Source of the DNA: Xenophilus aerolatus
Lineage (GTDB): Bacteria > Pseudomonadota > Gammaproteobacteria > Burkholderiales > Burkholderiaceae_C
Direction: 5' to 3'
DNA length: 64,000 bases
NCBI GenBank assembly: GCA_029968055.1
Contig: JASCNX010000005.1
Span: forward strand, 310,001 to 374,000
Part shown: piece after piece, positions 27,913-36,553 of the stretch
How the letters are laid out: each line of letters starts with the position of its first letter
How positions within the stretch are numbered: position 1 is the first letter of the stretch
Made by a program: the position numbers and the translations under genes
Notes under the pieces: model-generated
What the model was told of the DNA's origin: nothing
Seen by the model: only the letters and a program-made list of their open reading frames with translations
The model's database searches: none

Positions 27913-29283
27913 ATGACCTCTTCTTCCTCCCGTGCCGACAGCGGCTTCGCCTACAGCCGCGATTTCTTCGAAAACCTGGTCGACACCGCGCTGGCCCATG
28001 CCAAGAAGCTGGGGGCCACCGACGCGGGTGCCGAAGCCTCCGAGGGCTGCGGCCTGTCGGTGTCGGTGCGCAAGGGCGAGCTGGAGAACGTCGAGCGCAA
28101 CCGCGACAAGTCGCTGGGCGTGACGGTCTACGTGGGCAACCGGCGCGGCAACGCGAGCACGTCCGACTTTTCCGAAGCGGCGATCGCGCAGACGGTGCAG
28201 GCCGCCTACGACATCGCGCGCTTCACGGCCGAGGACCCGGTGGGCGGCCTGCCCGACGAAGCCGACATCGCCAGGGAGCATCCCGAGCTCGACCTGTTCC
28301 ACCCCTGGGCGGTGACGAGCGAAGAGGCTGCGAGGCTGGCGCTCGAATGCGAGTCGGCCGCGCTGTCGACCGACCGGCGCATCACCAACAGCGAAGGCGC
28401 CGGCGTCTCGGCGCAGCAGAGCCACTTCTTCAGCGCCCACACGCACGGTTTCCGCGGCGGCTATGCCAGCTCGCGCCATTCGATTTCGGTGGCGCCCATC
28501 GCCGGCAAGGGCGACGACATGCAGCGCGATGCCTGGTACAGCTCCATGCGCTCGGCCGACGAGCTGGCCAGCCCCGAGGCCGTGGGCCGCTACGCCGCCG
28601 AGCGGGCCTTGAGCCGGCTGAAGTCGCGCAAGATCAAGACCACCGAATGCCCCGTGCTCTTCGAGTCGCCTCTGGCGGCCGGGCTGCTCGGTGGCCTGGT
28701 GCAGGCCACCAGCGGCGGCGCACTGTACCGGCGCAGCACCTTCCTGCTCGACTCGCTGGGCAAGCCGGTGCTTCCGAAGCACATCGACGTACTGGAAGAC
28801 CCGCATGTGCCGCGCGGCAAGGGCAGCTCGCCCTTCGACGACGAGGGCGTGGTCACGCGCCGGCGCAAGGTGGTGGAGGCCGGCCGGCTCGAAGGCTATT
28901 TCCTGTCGACGTACTCGGCCCGCAAGCTGGGCATGAAGACCACCGGCAACGCCGGCGGTTCGCACAACCTCACGCTGAGTTCGCGCCTGACGAAGCCCGG
29001 CGACGACCTGGACGAGATGCTGCGCAAGCTGGGCACGGGCCTGTTCGTCATCGAGCTGATGGGCCAGGGCGTGAACTACGTGACGGGCGACTACTCGCGC
29101 GGCGCGAGCGGCTTCTGGGTCGAGAAGGGGCGCATCGCCTATCCGGTGCAGGAGATCACCATCGCCGGCAACCTCAAGGACATGCTGATGGGCATCGAGG
29201 CCGTGGGCGCCGACGCCTACAACTACGGCGCCAAGACCACCGGGTCGCTGCTGGTCAACCGGATGAAGGTCGCCGGGTCCTGA
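27913..29283 (+). CDS. pmbA: metalloprotease PmbA/TldE subunit
   Basis: A 456-residue TldE-like subunit of the TldD/TldE protease, which in enterobacteria matures microcin B17 and degrades CcdA. The family core is visible (DAGAEASEGCGLSVSVRKGELENVERN; TVYVGNRRGNASTSDFS; FESPLAAGLLGGL; GGSHNLTLSS). TldE lacks the HExxxH zinc motif found in TldD, and none is seen here. A -10-like TATCAT lies at 27897-27902, only 10 bp before the ATG, so the leader is very short. It is divergent from darP, an arrangement common in proteobacteria. Confidence 0.94.
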   Translation: MTSSSSRADSGFAYSRDFFENLVDTALAHAKKLGATDAGAEASEGCGLSVSVRKGELENVERNRDKSLGVTVYVGNRRGNASTSDFSEAAIAQTVQAAYDIARFTAEDPVGGLPDEADIAREHPELDLFHPWAVTSEEAARLALECESAALSTDRRITNSEGAGVSAQQSHFFSAHTHGFRGGYASSRHSISVAPIAGKGDDMQRDAWYSSMRSADELASPEAVGRYAAERALSRLKSRKIKTTECPVLFESPLAAGLLGGLVQATSGGALYRRSTFLLDSLGKPVLPKHIDVLEDPHVPRGKGSSPFDDEGVVTRRRKVVEAGRLEGYFLSTYSARKLGMKTTGNAGGSHNLTLSSRLTKPGDDLDEMLRKLGTGLFVIELMGQGVNYVTGDYSRGASGFWVEKGRIAYPVQEITIAGNLKDMLMGIEAVGADAYNYGAKTTGSLLVNRMKVAGS

Positions 29284-29329
29284 CGCAGAGCCGGCCCGTC
29301 ACGGCCCGGCGCGTGGGCCTGCGAGCGGT

Positions 29330-29788
29330 TCAGCGCGCCAGGGCCGCGCGCACCCGCTCGATGGCCTGGCGGTAGGGCAGGACAAAGCCGTCCAGCGGCT
29401 CGTCGGCCGACAGCCAGCGGAAGGCGAAGACCAGGCCTTCCTCCTCGGGGCTGCCGACGGCGACGTGGTCGAAGCGCTCGGGCCAGGCAGCGTCGCTGCG
29501 CATCAGGAACAGGTGCCAGCGCTGGTCGTGGTCATGGCGGTTGCCTTCCTCTCCGCCGGCGCAGAAGCGGTCCAGCGTGCCCAGGGGCTCGAGCGGGCCC
29601 TCGAAGCGGATGCCCGACTCCTCGAGGAGCTCCCGGCGCACGGCTTCCTCGGGACTTTCGCCGGGCTCGATGGTGCCTTTGGGCAGCTGCATGCCGCGGT
29701 CGCCGGGGTGGTCGAACACCAGCAGTCGCCCCCGCGAGTCCACAAGGCATGCGCAGGCCTTGCCGATCGGCTCGATGGCCTCGGGCAT
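29330..29788 (-). CDS. NUDIX hydrolase
   Basis: A 152-residue NUDIX protein. The box runs GTIEPGESPEEAVRRELLEE then SGI, a full GX5EX7REUXEEXGU match starting near residue 38. QRWHLFLMRSD follows. Such enzymes hydrolyse nucleoside diphosphates linked to other moieties; the exact substrate (dinucleoside polyphosphate, ADP-ribose or other) is not clear. It lies 8 bp after yqeY on the same strand. Confidence 0.92.
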   Translation of the reverse strand: MPEAIEPIGKACACLVDSRGRLLVFDHPGDRGMQLPKGTIEPGESPEEAVRRELLEESGIRFEGPLEPLGTLDRFCAGGEEGNRHDHDQRWHLFLMRSDAAWPERFDHVAVGSPEEEGLVFAFRWLSADEPLDGFVLPYRQAIERVRAALAR

Positions 29789-29796
29789 GGCGTCGT

Positions 29797-30246
29797 TCAG
29801 CCGCCGGCCAGGGCCGCCTTGACGGCCGCGCTGACCTGCCCCATCTCGGCCTTGCCGGCCAGGCGGGTCTTGACCACACCCATGACCTTGCCCATGTCGC
29901 CGGGGCCCTTGGCACCGAGTTCCGCCACGATGGCCTTGACCTCGGTCGCCACCTCGTCGGCGCTCATGCGCTGGGGCAGGTAGGCCTCGATCACCTTGAT
30001 CTCGGCGGCCTCCTTGTCGGCGAGTTCGGTGCGGCCGGCCTGGGTGAAGGCGGCGATCGAGTCCTTGCGCTGCTTGATCATCTTGTCGATCACGCCCACG
30101 ATCGCGGCGTCGTCCAGCTCGATGCGCTCGTCGACTTCCTTCTGCTTCACGGCGGCGAGCAGCAGGCGGATGGTGGCCAGCCGTTCGGCTTCCTTGGCGC
30201 GCATCGCGGCCTTCATGTCGTCGCTGATCTGTTGCTTGAGGCTCAT
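29797..30246 (-). CDS. yqeY: YqeY/GatB-domain protein
   Basis: A 149-residue helical protein: MSLKQQISDDMKAAMRAKEAERLATIRLLLAAVKQ is the family start, with the C-terminal GDMGKVMGVVKTRLAGKAEMGQVSAAVK that resembles the GatB tail domain. It is thought to relate to tRNA-dependent amidotransfer, but its role is not settled. It follows rpsU, as in many proteobacteria (rpsU-yqeY-dnaG region), and here a terminator hairpin separates them. Confidence 0.93.
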   Translation of the reverse strand: MSLKQQISDDMKAAMRAKEAERLATIRLLLAAVKQKEVDERIELDDAAIVGVIDKMIKQRKDSIAAFTQAGRTELADKEAAEIKVIEAYLPQRMSADEVATEVKAIVAELGAKGPGDMGKVMGVVKTRLAGKAEMGQVSAAVKAALAGG

Positions 30247-30280
30247 GGGGTCTTCCTTCAGGTGGCCCGGATGACGGGCG

Positions 30281-30320
30281 AAAAACGAAAAGGCCGCGAC
30301 AGGTTACCCGGCGCGGCCTT
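30281..30320 (-). terminator. intrinsic terminator after rpsU
   Basis: On the minus strand AAGGCCGCG (30320-30312) pairs with CGCGGCCTT (30298-30290), followed by TTCGTTTTT to 30281. It would end or attenuate the rpsU transcript ahead of yqeY. Confidence 0.8.
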
Positions 30321-30351
30321 CAGGTCACTGGCGGGGCCAGTGCCGGCGTGA

Positions 30352-30564
30352 TCAGTACAGCTTCTTGGGCAGCTGCATGCTGCGCACGCGCTTGTAGTGG
30401 CGCTTGACGGCCGCGGCCTTCTTGCGCTTGCGCTCGGCGGTCGGCTTTTCATAGAACTCGCGGGCACGCAGGTCGGTCAGCAGGCCGAGCTTCTCGATCG
30501 TGCGCTTGAAGCGGCGCAGGGCGACGTCGAAGGGCTCGTTTTCTTTAACGCGGATGGTGGTCAT
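30352..30564 (-). CDS. rpsU: 30S ribosomal protein bS21
   Basis: A 70-residue basic protein: [20 protein letters not shown], then [20 protein letters not shown] and a C-terminal LPKKLY. It is the full length for S21 and is needed for initiation on many mRNAs. It has its own promoter (-10 TATAAT at 30679-30674) and a terminator downstream. Confidence 0.97.
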
Positions 30565-30673
30565 GAATGCAAACAGTCTGTTGAATTTGGCCGGGGAAGA
30601 TCGGGCCCCGCGCCGGGTGTCCTCAACTGGAATCGTGTGTGGCCCGCTGAGGGAAGGCCGAAGTTAGCCCGCG

Positions 30674-30679
30674 ATTATA
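30674..30679 (-). promoter_or_regulatory. -10 box of rpsU
   Basis: On the minus strand a consensus TATAAT lies 110 bp upstream of rpsU, after an A6 run and a weak -35 (TGGACC region near 30699). The transcript would have a roughly 100-nt GC-rich leader. Confidence 0.6.
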
Positions 30680-30712
30680 GCTTTTTTGCGGCAGGGTCCA
30701 GGCCCGCGCGCG

Positions 30713-31960
30713 TCAGCCGGCCTGCAGCGCATGTGCGCACGCGTGGGCGCTCGCCCACGCCCACTGGAAGTTGTAGCCGCCCAGCCAGCCGGTCACGTCG
30801 ACCACCTCGCCGATGAAGTGCAGGCCGGGCTGCCGGGTGGCTTCGAGCGTCTGCGACGAGAGCTCGCGCGTGTCGACACCGCCGGCCGTCACCTCGGCCT
30901 TCTTGTAGCCTTCGGTGCCGTCGGGCGTGATTTCCCAGCGCGCGATGCGCTCGGCCAGTCGCGCCAGCGCCTTGTCGGCCGCTTCGTTGATCGGGCGCTG
31001 CAGGGCCGGGTCCTCGCCCACCCAGGCGTCGGCCAGGCGCGAGGGCACGAGCGTCGCCAGTTCGTTGGCGATGCGCCGGCGCGAGTCGCGCTTGGCGGCA
31101 TTCAGCGCGGCGCCCACGTCCACGCCCGGGGCGAAGTCGATCGCCAGCGGCGTGCCGGGCTGCCAGTAGCTGGAGATCTGCAGCACGGCCGGGCCGGAGA
31201 GGCCGCGGTGGGTGAACAGCAGGTCCTCCACGAACTGCATGCGCGACTTCTTTGTGCCGGTGGCGATTTCCACCGGCAGCGCCAGGCCTGCGAGGCCGGC
31301 GTAGGGCGCCCAGGCCTCGCCGCCGAAGGTCAGCGGCACCAGGGCCGGACGCGGCTCGACCACGCGCAGGCCGAACTGCTTCGCGATCCGGTAGCCGAAA
31401 TCGCTTGCGCCGAGTTGCGGGATCGACAGGCCGCCCGTGGCGATCACCACCTGCCGTGCCACGACGCGGCCTCGATCGCTGTCGATCTGATAGCTGCCCG
31501 GGCCTTCACCTGCGGCGCTGGGGGCCGAAAAGGCGACCGAACGCACGGCACAAGGCTGCCAGCGCTCGACGCCGCCCTCGGCGCATTCGGCCAGCAACAT
31601 GTCGATGATCTGCTGCGAGGGACCGTCGCAGAAGAGCTGGCCCTTGTGCTTCTCGTGCCAGGCGATGCCGTGCCGGTCGACCAGGGCGATGAAGTGCTGC
31701 GGCGTGTAGCGCGCCAGCGCCGAACGGCAGAAATGCGGGTTGTCGCCCACGAAATGCCGCTGCGGCGCACGCGGGTCCAGGTCGCGGTTGGTGAAGTTGC
31801 AGCGCCCGCCACCCGAGATGCGCACCTTCTCGGCCACCCGCTCGCTGTGGTCGATCAGCAGCACCTTCAACCCGCGTTGTCCGGCTTGCGCGGCGCAGAA
31901 CAGGCCTGCGGCGCCGGCACCGACGACCACCGCGTCGAAACGATGCACGGCGGCGCTCAA
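30713..31960 (-). CDS. BaiN/HI0933-family FAD-dependent oxidoreductase
   Basis: A 415-residue flavoprotein. The FAD-binding start DAVVVGAGAAGLFCAAQAGQRG is followed by the family signature KVRISGGGRCNFTNRD; ATGGLSIPQLGASDFGY and the C-terminal TAGGVDTRELSSQTLEA and GEVVDVTGWLGGYNFQWAWASG-like end complete the family pattern. Physiological substrate unknown. It is a single gene that ends just before the rpsU promoter. Confidence 0.92.
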   Translation of the reverse strand: MSAAVHRFDAVVVGAGAAGLFCAAQAGQRGLKVLLIDHSERVAEKVRISGGGRCNFTNRDLDPRAPQRHFVGDNPHFCRSALARYTPQHFIALVDRHGIAWHEKHKGQLFCDGPSQQIIDMLLAECAEGGVERWQPCAVRSVAFSAPSAAGEGPGSYQIDSDRGRVVARQVVIATGGLSIPQLGASDFGYRIAKQFGLRVVEPRPALVPLTFGGEAWAPYAGLAGLALPVEIATGTKKSRMQFVEDLLFTHRGLSGPAVLQISSYWQPGTPLAIDFAPGVDVGAALNAAKRDSRRRIANELATLVPSRLADAWVGEDPALQRPINEAADKALARLAERIARWEITPDGTEGYKKAEVTAGGVDTRELSSQTLEATRQPGLHFIGEVVDVTGWLGGYNFQWAWASAHACAHALQAG

Positions 31961-32062
31961 AGCGCGCCTGCCCCGTGGGCCGTGGCGACCGGTGGCGGGT
32001 CCTTCAGGCGGCCCACGCCGCGCGCCACCGCACCCGCGCGAGGGCCGAAGCCGCCGCGCACC

Positions 32063-33196
32063 TCAGCCTTTCCAGACAAAGGGGAACTTCAACTGCTTGA
32101 AGAAGCCGTTGGGCACGTAGTCGCCCACCACGCCGTAGCGCTCGGGCCAGAGCCGGTCGCTCTTCACGGCGGTGCCGAAGAGGTAGTCCAGGAAGGCGTA
32201 GTGCGCCGCATAGTTCTTGTCGATCGCCTCGTCGTCCTGGCTGTGATGCCAGTGGTGGAAGTTGGGCGTGACGATGAGGTAGCGCAGCGGCCCCAGGCGC
32301 ACGCTCACGTTGCAGTGGTTGAACACCGCCTGGAAGCCGACCACGACGATGTACGCGTCGATCACTTCCTTGGAGAAGCCCAGCACGTAGATCGGCGCCA
32401 GCACCAGCGTGCGGGTGATGAGCAGCTCCAGGATGTGCTGGCGCGAGCCGGCCATCCAGTCCATGCTCTTGACGCTGTGGTGCACGGCGTGCAGGCGCCA
32501 CAGCAGCGGCACCTCGTGGTAGGCGCGATGCGTCCAATACTGCACCAGGTCGGCCACCAGGATGATCAGCAGCAGCCCGGCCCAGAAGGGCAGGTTGGCG
32601 ATCCAGCCGCGCACGCCGTCGTTGGCCGCCCAGCCGAAGAACTTGTGCACCATCAGGTTGGTCGCCAGCAGCACGAAGCCGACGATCATGTGGTTCACGA
32701 TGAAGTGGTGGAAGTCGGTCTGCCACTCGGCACGGAAGATCGGCTGGTCCTTGCGGTGCGCGAACAGCTTCTCGATGAAGATGAAGATCAGCGACGAACC
32801 CAGCAGGTCGAGGATGAACCAGTCCAGCCCGATGTAGGGCGTGCCGTCGGGGAAGTTCGGGTCCACATTGACCTTGTGGCCGCCCAGCAGCGCGGCCGCC
32901 GCCACCAGCAGGAACGCGAAGGACGAGAGCCAGCGCGTGCGGTTGAAGACGATGTTCACCAGCGCCAGCGCGCCCGCAATGACCATGGCCGTGAGCAGCA
33001 CGTAGCGCATCAGGTCCACGTTGTAGCTCTTGCGCAGCTCCGGCGTGGTGAGGTACTGCGGGAAGTGGAACGCCAGCACCCCCAGGAAGCACAGGATCGC
33101 CAGGGTGAGCGCGATCACGCCGGTGACCAGGCCCTTGCCGCGTTCCAGCTCCCCGTGGCTTTCTGCCAGGTGGTTGAGTTTGTCGATGTCCAGCAT
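32063..33196 (-). CDS. sterol desaturase/fatty-acid hydroxylase family membrane protein
   Basis: A 377-residue integral membrane protein with several hydrophobic segments in the first half. The di-iron histidine clusters are HRAYHE, HAVHHSVKSMDW and NFHHWHHSQDDEAID, with a further His in NYAAHYAFLDYLFGTA. These are the standard eight-His motifs of the FA_hydroxylase superfamily. It is likely to hydroxylate or desaturate a lipid or isoprenoid (perhaps a hopanoid, ornithine lipid or carotenoid); the substrate is unknown. An unusual N-terminal domain of about 150 residues precedes the catalytic part. Confidence 0.9.
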   Translation of the reverse strand: MLDIDKLNHLAESHGELERGKGLVTGVIALTLAILCFLGVLAFHFPQYLTTPELRKSYNVDLMRYVLLTAMVIAGALALVNIVFNRTRWLSSFAFLLVAAAALLGGHKVNVDPNFPDGTPYIGLDWFILDLLGSSLIFIFIEKLFAHRKDQPIFRAEWQTDFHHFIVNHMIVGFVLLATNLMVHKFFGWAANDGVRGWIANLPFWAGLLLIILVADLVQYWTHRAYHEVPLLWRLHAVHHSVKSMDWMAGSRQHILELLITRTLVLAPIYVLGFSKEVIDAYIVVVGFQAVFNHCNVSVRLGPLRYLIVTPNFHHWHHSQDDEAIDKNYAAHYAFLDYLFGTAVKSDRLWPERYGVVGDYVPNGFFKQLKFPFVWKG

Positions 33197-33248
33197 GTCC
33201 GTCCCTCGCCCGTGTCGTCGGGCCCGGGCAGGATTCTAGGCGCGACCC

Positions 33249-34391
33249 TCAGGCCGCAGAAGAAGCGCGCCGCATCTGCAGGCCGGCCAGCAGCCCCGGC
33301 GTCAGCAGCAGTTGAGGCAGCGCGCGCAGCGCCGGCAATGCCAGATAGCCGTGCAGATGGTGGAAGTCCGGGTCCGTGTCCAGCAGGTCCCGCAGCGCCG
33401 CCGGATCTTCGGGCAGCGTGCCGGCGACCGCGCGCTCGGCCAGTCGCGCGCTCAGGTAGGCCAGCGCGAAATCGGCGGCGCGGCCGGGCGGGGCGGCATC
33501 GACCGGCGTCACGAGCAGGCGGTCGATCCACGCCACATCGTCGATCAGGTCGGGCGGGAGCTGCCAGGCCTGCATCAGCAGGCGACCGAGTTCGCCGGCC
33601 GGCAGGCCGAGCACCTGCTGCTGATCGCGCACGCGCGGCAGCAAGGCGTCCGGCTGCGCCAGCCGTTCGCCCGGGTAATGCCGTGCCTGCAGCAGCACGG
33701 CGGCGAGATGGCCGGTGAAGGACAGCAGCACCAGCGTGGACGCACCGGCCGGATCGGGCCACGACAGGCGTTGCGCGAGTTGCTGGCCCAGTTCGCTGCC
33801 CAGCGTGCCGGCCTCGCCCAGCGCCTCGAAGCTGCGCGCTGCCCGCGGGTCGTCGGACTTGAAGGACTCGTCCAGCAGGTAGCGCAGGCAGATGTTGCGC
33901 ACCGCGGTCATGCCCAGGAGCGTGATCGCCTGGCCGATCTTCGTCACCGTGCCTGCCAGCCCGTAGGCCGGCGAGTGCACCCGTGCCAGCACCTTCGCGG
34001 CCACCAGCGGCTCGTTGCGGACCAACTCGGCCAGATCGGTCGAGCTGGCCCTCCAGACGAAGTCGTGGGACAGCAGCTGGTGCAGGGCGCGCGGCGGGCG
34101 CGGAATGGAGTGCAGTGCCTGCACATGTCGCTCGAGCACCGGCCCGGGCAGGTCACGCGGCGTTTCCCACCGGAACTGCGCGAGCGCATCGGGCAATGCC
34201 CGCGGCGCGAAGTAGGGGGGAAGCTCGGCGGTCGGCGCTGGCGAAGCCGGCAGCGGCGTGGCGGGCGCAGGCGCCGCCGCAGCGTCGACACGCGCGCGGG
34301 GCGACGCAGCGCGACGGCGGCGTCCAAAGGCCCAACCGGCAGCGGCCAGGCCGGCGGCCCCTGCTGCAAATCCCATCCAGCTTCCCGTCAT
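33249..34391 (-). CDS. HDOD-domain protein with N-terminal membrane anchor
   Basis: A 380-residue protein. The N-terminus MTGSWMGFAAGAAGLAAAGWAFG is a probable membrane anchor, followed by a Pro/Ala-rich linker (30-70) and an HDOD domain (LHSIPRPPRALHQLLSHDF; VRNEPLVAAKVLARVHSPAYG; ITLLGMTAVRNICLRYLL). HDOD proteins are non-catalytic HD relatives used in signalling. No GGDEF, EAL or receiver domain is attached. The partner is unknown. Confidence 0.85.
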   Translation of the reverse strand: MTGSWMGFAAGAAGLAAAGWAFGRRRRAASPRARVDAAAAPAPATPLPASPAPTAELPPYFAPRALPDALAQFRWETPRDLPGPVLERHVQALHSIPRPPRALHQLLSHDFVWRASSTDLAELVRNEPLVAAKVLARVHSPAYGLAGTVTKIGQAITLLGMTAVRNICLRYLLDESFKSDDPRAARSFEALGEAGTLGSELGQQLAQRLSWPDPAGASTLVLLSFTGHLAAVLLQARHYPGERLAQPDALLPRVRDQQQVLGLPAGELGRLLMQAWQLPPDLIDDVAWIDRLLVTPVDAAPPGRAADFALAYLSARLAERAVAGTLPEDPAALRDLLDTDPDFHHLHGYLALPALRALPQLLLTPGLLAGLQMRRASSAA

Positions 34392-34509
34392 GTGCGTCCT
34401 TCATCGTGGCTCGGAGGCGGTCGGCGGACCGGCGTCGCGGCCTCGCCCGGCCGGCGCCGGTCTCTTCGATATCGGCACGTGCGCGGGAAAGTTGAGCGGG
34501 ACGCCGCCT

Positions 34510-35502
34510 TCAGTCGACCTGCGCGCCCGACTGGCGCACCAGTTCGCCCCATTGGCCCGACTCGCGGACGCCGAAGGCGGCGAGCTCGTCGCCGTGGGTG
34601 TTGATGCCCTCCAGCCCCTGGGTGGTGAGCCGCGCCTGGGTCTCGGGCGCGGCCAGTGCCGAGCGCGTCGCCTCGCGCAGCCGCGCCAGCACCGGCGCCG
34701 GCGTTGCGGCCGGTGCGTAGACCATGAACCAGGCCACCAGGTCGAAGGGCTGGCCGGTCTGCGCCTGAAGCGTCGGCACGTCCGGCGCGGCCTGGCTGGG
34801 CCTGGCGCTCGACACGCCCAGCGCCCGCAGCTTGCCGGCCTTGATCTGCGGCAGCACCGCGGCCGGGTGGTAGAACATGAACTGCACCTGCCCGGCCATC
34901 ACGTCCGACAGGCCGACCGCGCCGTCCTTGTACGGCACGTGCACCATCTGGCCGCCCAGGGCGCGGCGCAGGAGGTCGCCCGCCAGATGGCCCGAGGTGC
35001 CGTTGCCGGCCGATGCGAAGCTGATGCCGGGCGCGCGCGCCGAGGCGGCGCGCAGGTCCTGCAGCGACTGGAAGGGCGAGCCTGCCGCGACGACCAGCAG
35101 CGTCGGCGTCTGGCCCACGAAGCCCAGCGGCGCGAAGTCGCGCGCGGCGTCGTAGGGCAGCTTGCGGTAGAGGGCCGGATTGATCGCGTGCGTGCCGACC
35201 GTGCCCATGACCAGCGTGTAGCCGTCGGCCTGCGCGCGCGCCACGGCCTCGGTGCCGATCACGCCCCCGCTGCCGGCACGGTTCTCGACCACCACCGTCT
35301 GGCCCAGTTGCCGGCCCATCGCCTCGGCCACCACGCGGGCCACGGTGTCGGTGGAGGTGCCGGGGCCGAAGGGCACGACCATGCGCAGCGGGCGCGTCGG
35401 GAAGTCGGCGGCCGACTGGGCCTGCGCGGCCCAGGGCAGCATCGCGGCCAGTGCCGGCCAGGCGGCGCGCAGCAGGGCGCGACGAGCGGATTGAAAGCGC
35501 AT
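34510..35502 (-). CDS. Bug/TctC-type solute-binding protein (next to dioxygenase)
   Basis: A 330-residue periplasmic protein of the Bug family. The signal ends near AQA-QS; FPTRPLRMVVPFGPGTSTDTVARVVAEAMG and NRAGSGGVIGTEAVARAQADGYTL are the family blocks, as is HVPYKDGAVGLSDVMAGQVQFMF. Bug proteins bind carboxylates and other small solutes, often without adjacent tctAB genes, and none are seen here. It lies 77 bp after the intradiol dioxygenase and probably shares its transcript, so an aromatic acid or breakdown product is a reasonable ligand guess. Confidence 0.9.
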   Translation of the reverse strand: MRFQSARRALLRAAWPALAAMLPWAAQAQSAADFPTRPLRMVVPFGPGTSTDTVARVVAEAMGRQLGQTVVVENRAGSGGVIGTEAVARAQADGYTLVMGTVGTHAINPALYRKLPYDAARDFAPLGFVGQTPTLLVVAAGSPFQSLQDLRAASARAPGISFASAGNGTSGHLAGDLLRRALGGQMVHVPYKDGAVGLSDVMAGQVQFMFYHPAAVLPQIKAGKLRALGVSSARPSQAAPDVPTLQAQTGQPFDLVAWFMVYAPAATPAPVLARLREATRSALAAPETQARLTTQGLEGINTHGDELAAFGVRESGQWGELVRQSGAQVD

Positions 35503-35579
35503 CGATGTCTCCTCGTGGTGTCGTTCAGGCCGGCCGGAGTGCGCGATGGGCCGGCAGCACTTGCGCCCGGCGCAGCAGT

Positions 35580-36473
35580 TCAGTCCCGCTGCGGCGCGAG
35601 GCGGAAGTCGTACTGCGCGGTCCAGTAGGGCGTGGCCATCGTTCGGCCGTCCTCCGCCGTGCCGGCCGGCTTCTGCGCAAAGGGGACGATCAGCGCCGGC
35701 CGCACGCCGAACACCACGTCGGTGTCGAGGTACGGGCTGTCGGAGACGAACAGGTGCGTGGTCACCGGCACGTGGCCCGGCGCCGAGACGATCATGTGGA
35801 TGTGGCCGGGCCGGTTGGGGTCGCGGCCCAGGCGGTCGATCATCCGACCCACCGGCCCGTCCATCGGGATCGGGTAATAGCTCGGGCGGATCGACCAAAA
35901 CCAGTAGCGACCCTCGGCGTCGGTGCGGATGCGGCCGCGGGCGAGCATCTGGTCGTTGCCCGCCATCTGCATGTCGTAGACGCCTTCGCCGTCGCCCGAC
36001 CAGATGTCCAGCAGCGCACCGGCCAGCGGCCGGCCTTCGGTGTCGAGCACGCGGCCGCTGTAGAAGGCCGGCTCGCCCGGCACGCCTTCGCCGAGGTCGT
36101 CGCCCAGCGCACGCTCCGGCGCGCCTTCCCAGTAGTACGGGCCCTGGACCGTGGCCTCGGTCGCGGGCGTCGCGCCGGTGGCGGAGGCGCGCGACTGGGC
36201 CAGCGCCACCACCAGCATCGACACGCCCAGCGTGTCCGACAACAGGATGAATTCCTGCCGCTTCGGGTCGCAGGTCTTGCCGGTGGCGGTGAGGAACTCG
36301 ATGGCCTGGATCCATTCCTCGGGCTTGAGGTCGACGGCGCGCACGAAGTCGTGCAGGCGCGTGACCAGCTCGCTCATGATGTGCTTGAAGCGCGGGTCGG
36401 TGGCGCCTTCGAGGGTGGCGAGGACTTCGCGCGTGAGTTCGGGCGCGCAGGCCTGGGGCGTGTGGGTGCTCAT
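35580..36473 (-). CDS. intradiol ring-cleavage dioxygenase (catechol/hydroxyquinol 1,2-dioxygenase family)
   Basis: A 297-residue Fe(III) dioxygenase. A helical N-terminal dimerisation domain (residues 1-105, with PRFKHIMSELVTRLHDFVRAVDL) precedes the catalytic beta-sandwich. Iron ligands are Y166 (GVYDMQ), Y200 (IRPSYYPIP), H224 and H226 (RPGHIHMIV). The N-terminal domain and GRDPNRPGHIHM favour catechol or hydroxyquinol over protocatechuate as substrate; the choice is uncertain. It heads an operon with the Bug protein and is divergent from the LysR gene. Confidence 0.9.
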   Translation of the reverse strand: MSTHTPQACAPELTREVLATLEGATDPRFKHIMSELVTRLHDFVRAVDLKPEEWIQAIEFLTATGKTCDPKRQEFILLSDTLGVSMLVVALAQSRASATGATPATEATVQGPYYWEGAPERALGDDLGEGVPGEPAFYSGRVLDTEGRPLAGALLDIWSGDGEGVYDMQMAGNDQMLARGRIRTDAEGRYWFWSIRPSYYPIPMDGPVGRMIDRLGRDPNRPGHIHMIVSAPGHVPVTTHLFVSDSPYLDTDVVFGVRPALIVPFAQKPAGTAEDGRTMATPYWTAQYDFRLAPQRD

Positions 36474-36553
36474 GGGGTTGTCTCCGTCGTGGTCATGGGC
36501 GTCGTTCGCGGGCCGGTAGCATCGGCCTCCCGCCCGCGTGCGCCGCGATCTTC

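Noticed and set aside
34510-36315. Single 601-codon frame upstream of the Bug protein
   Set aside because: The N-terminal part is an out-of-frame reading of the intradiol dioxygenase; the Bug signal peptide starts at 35502.
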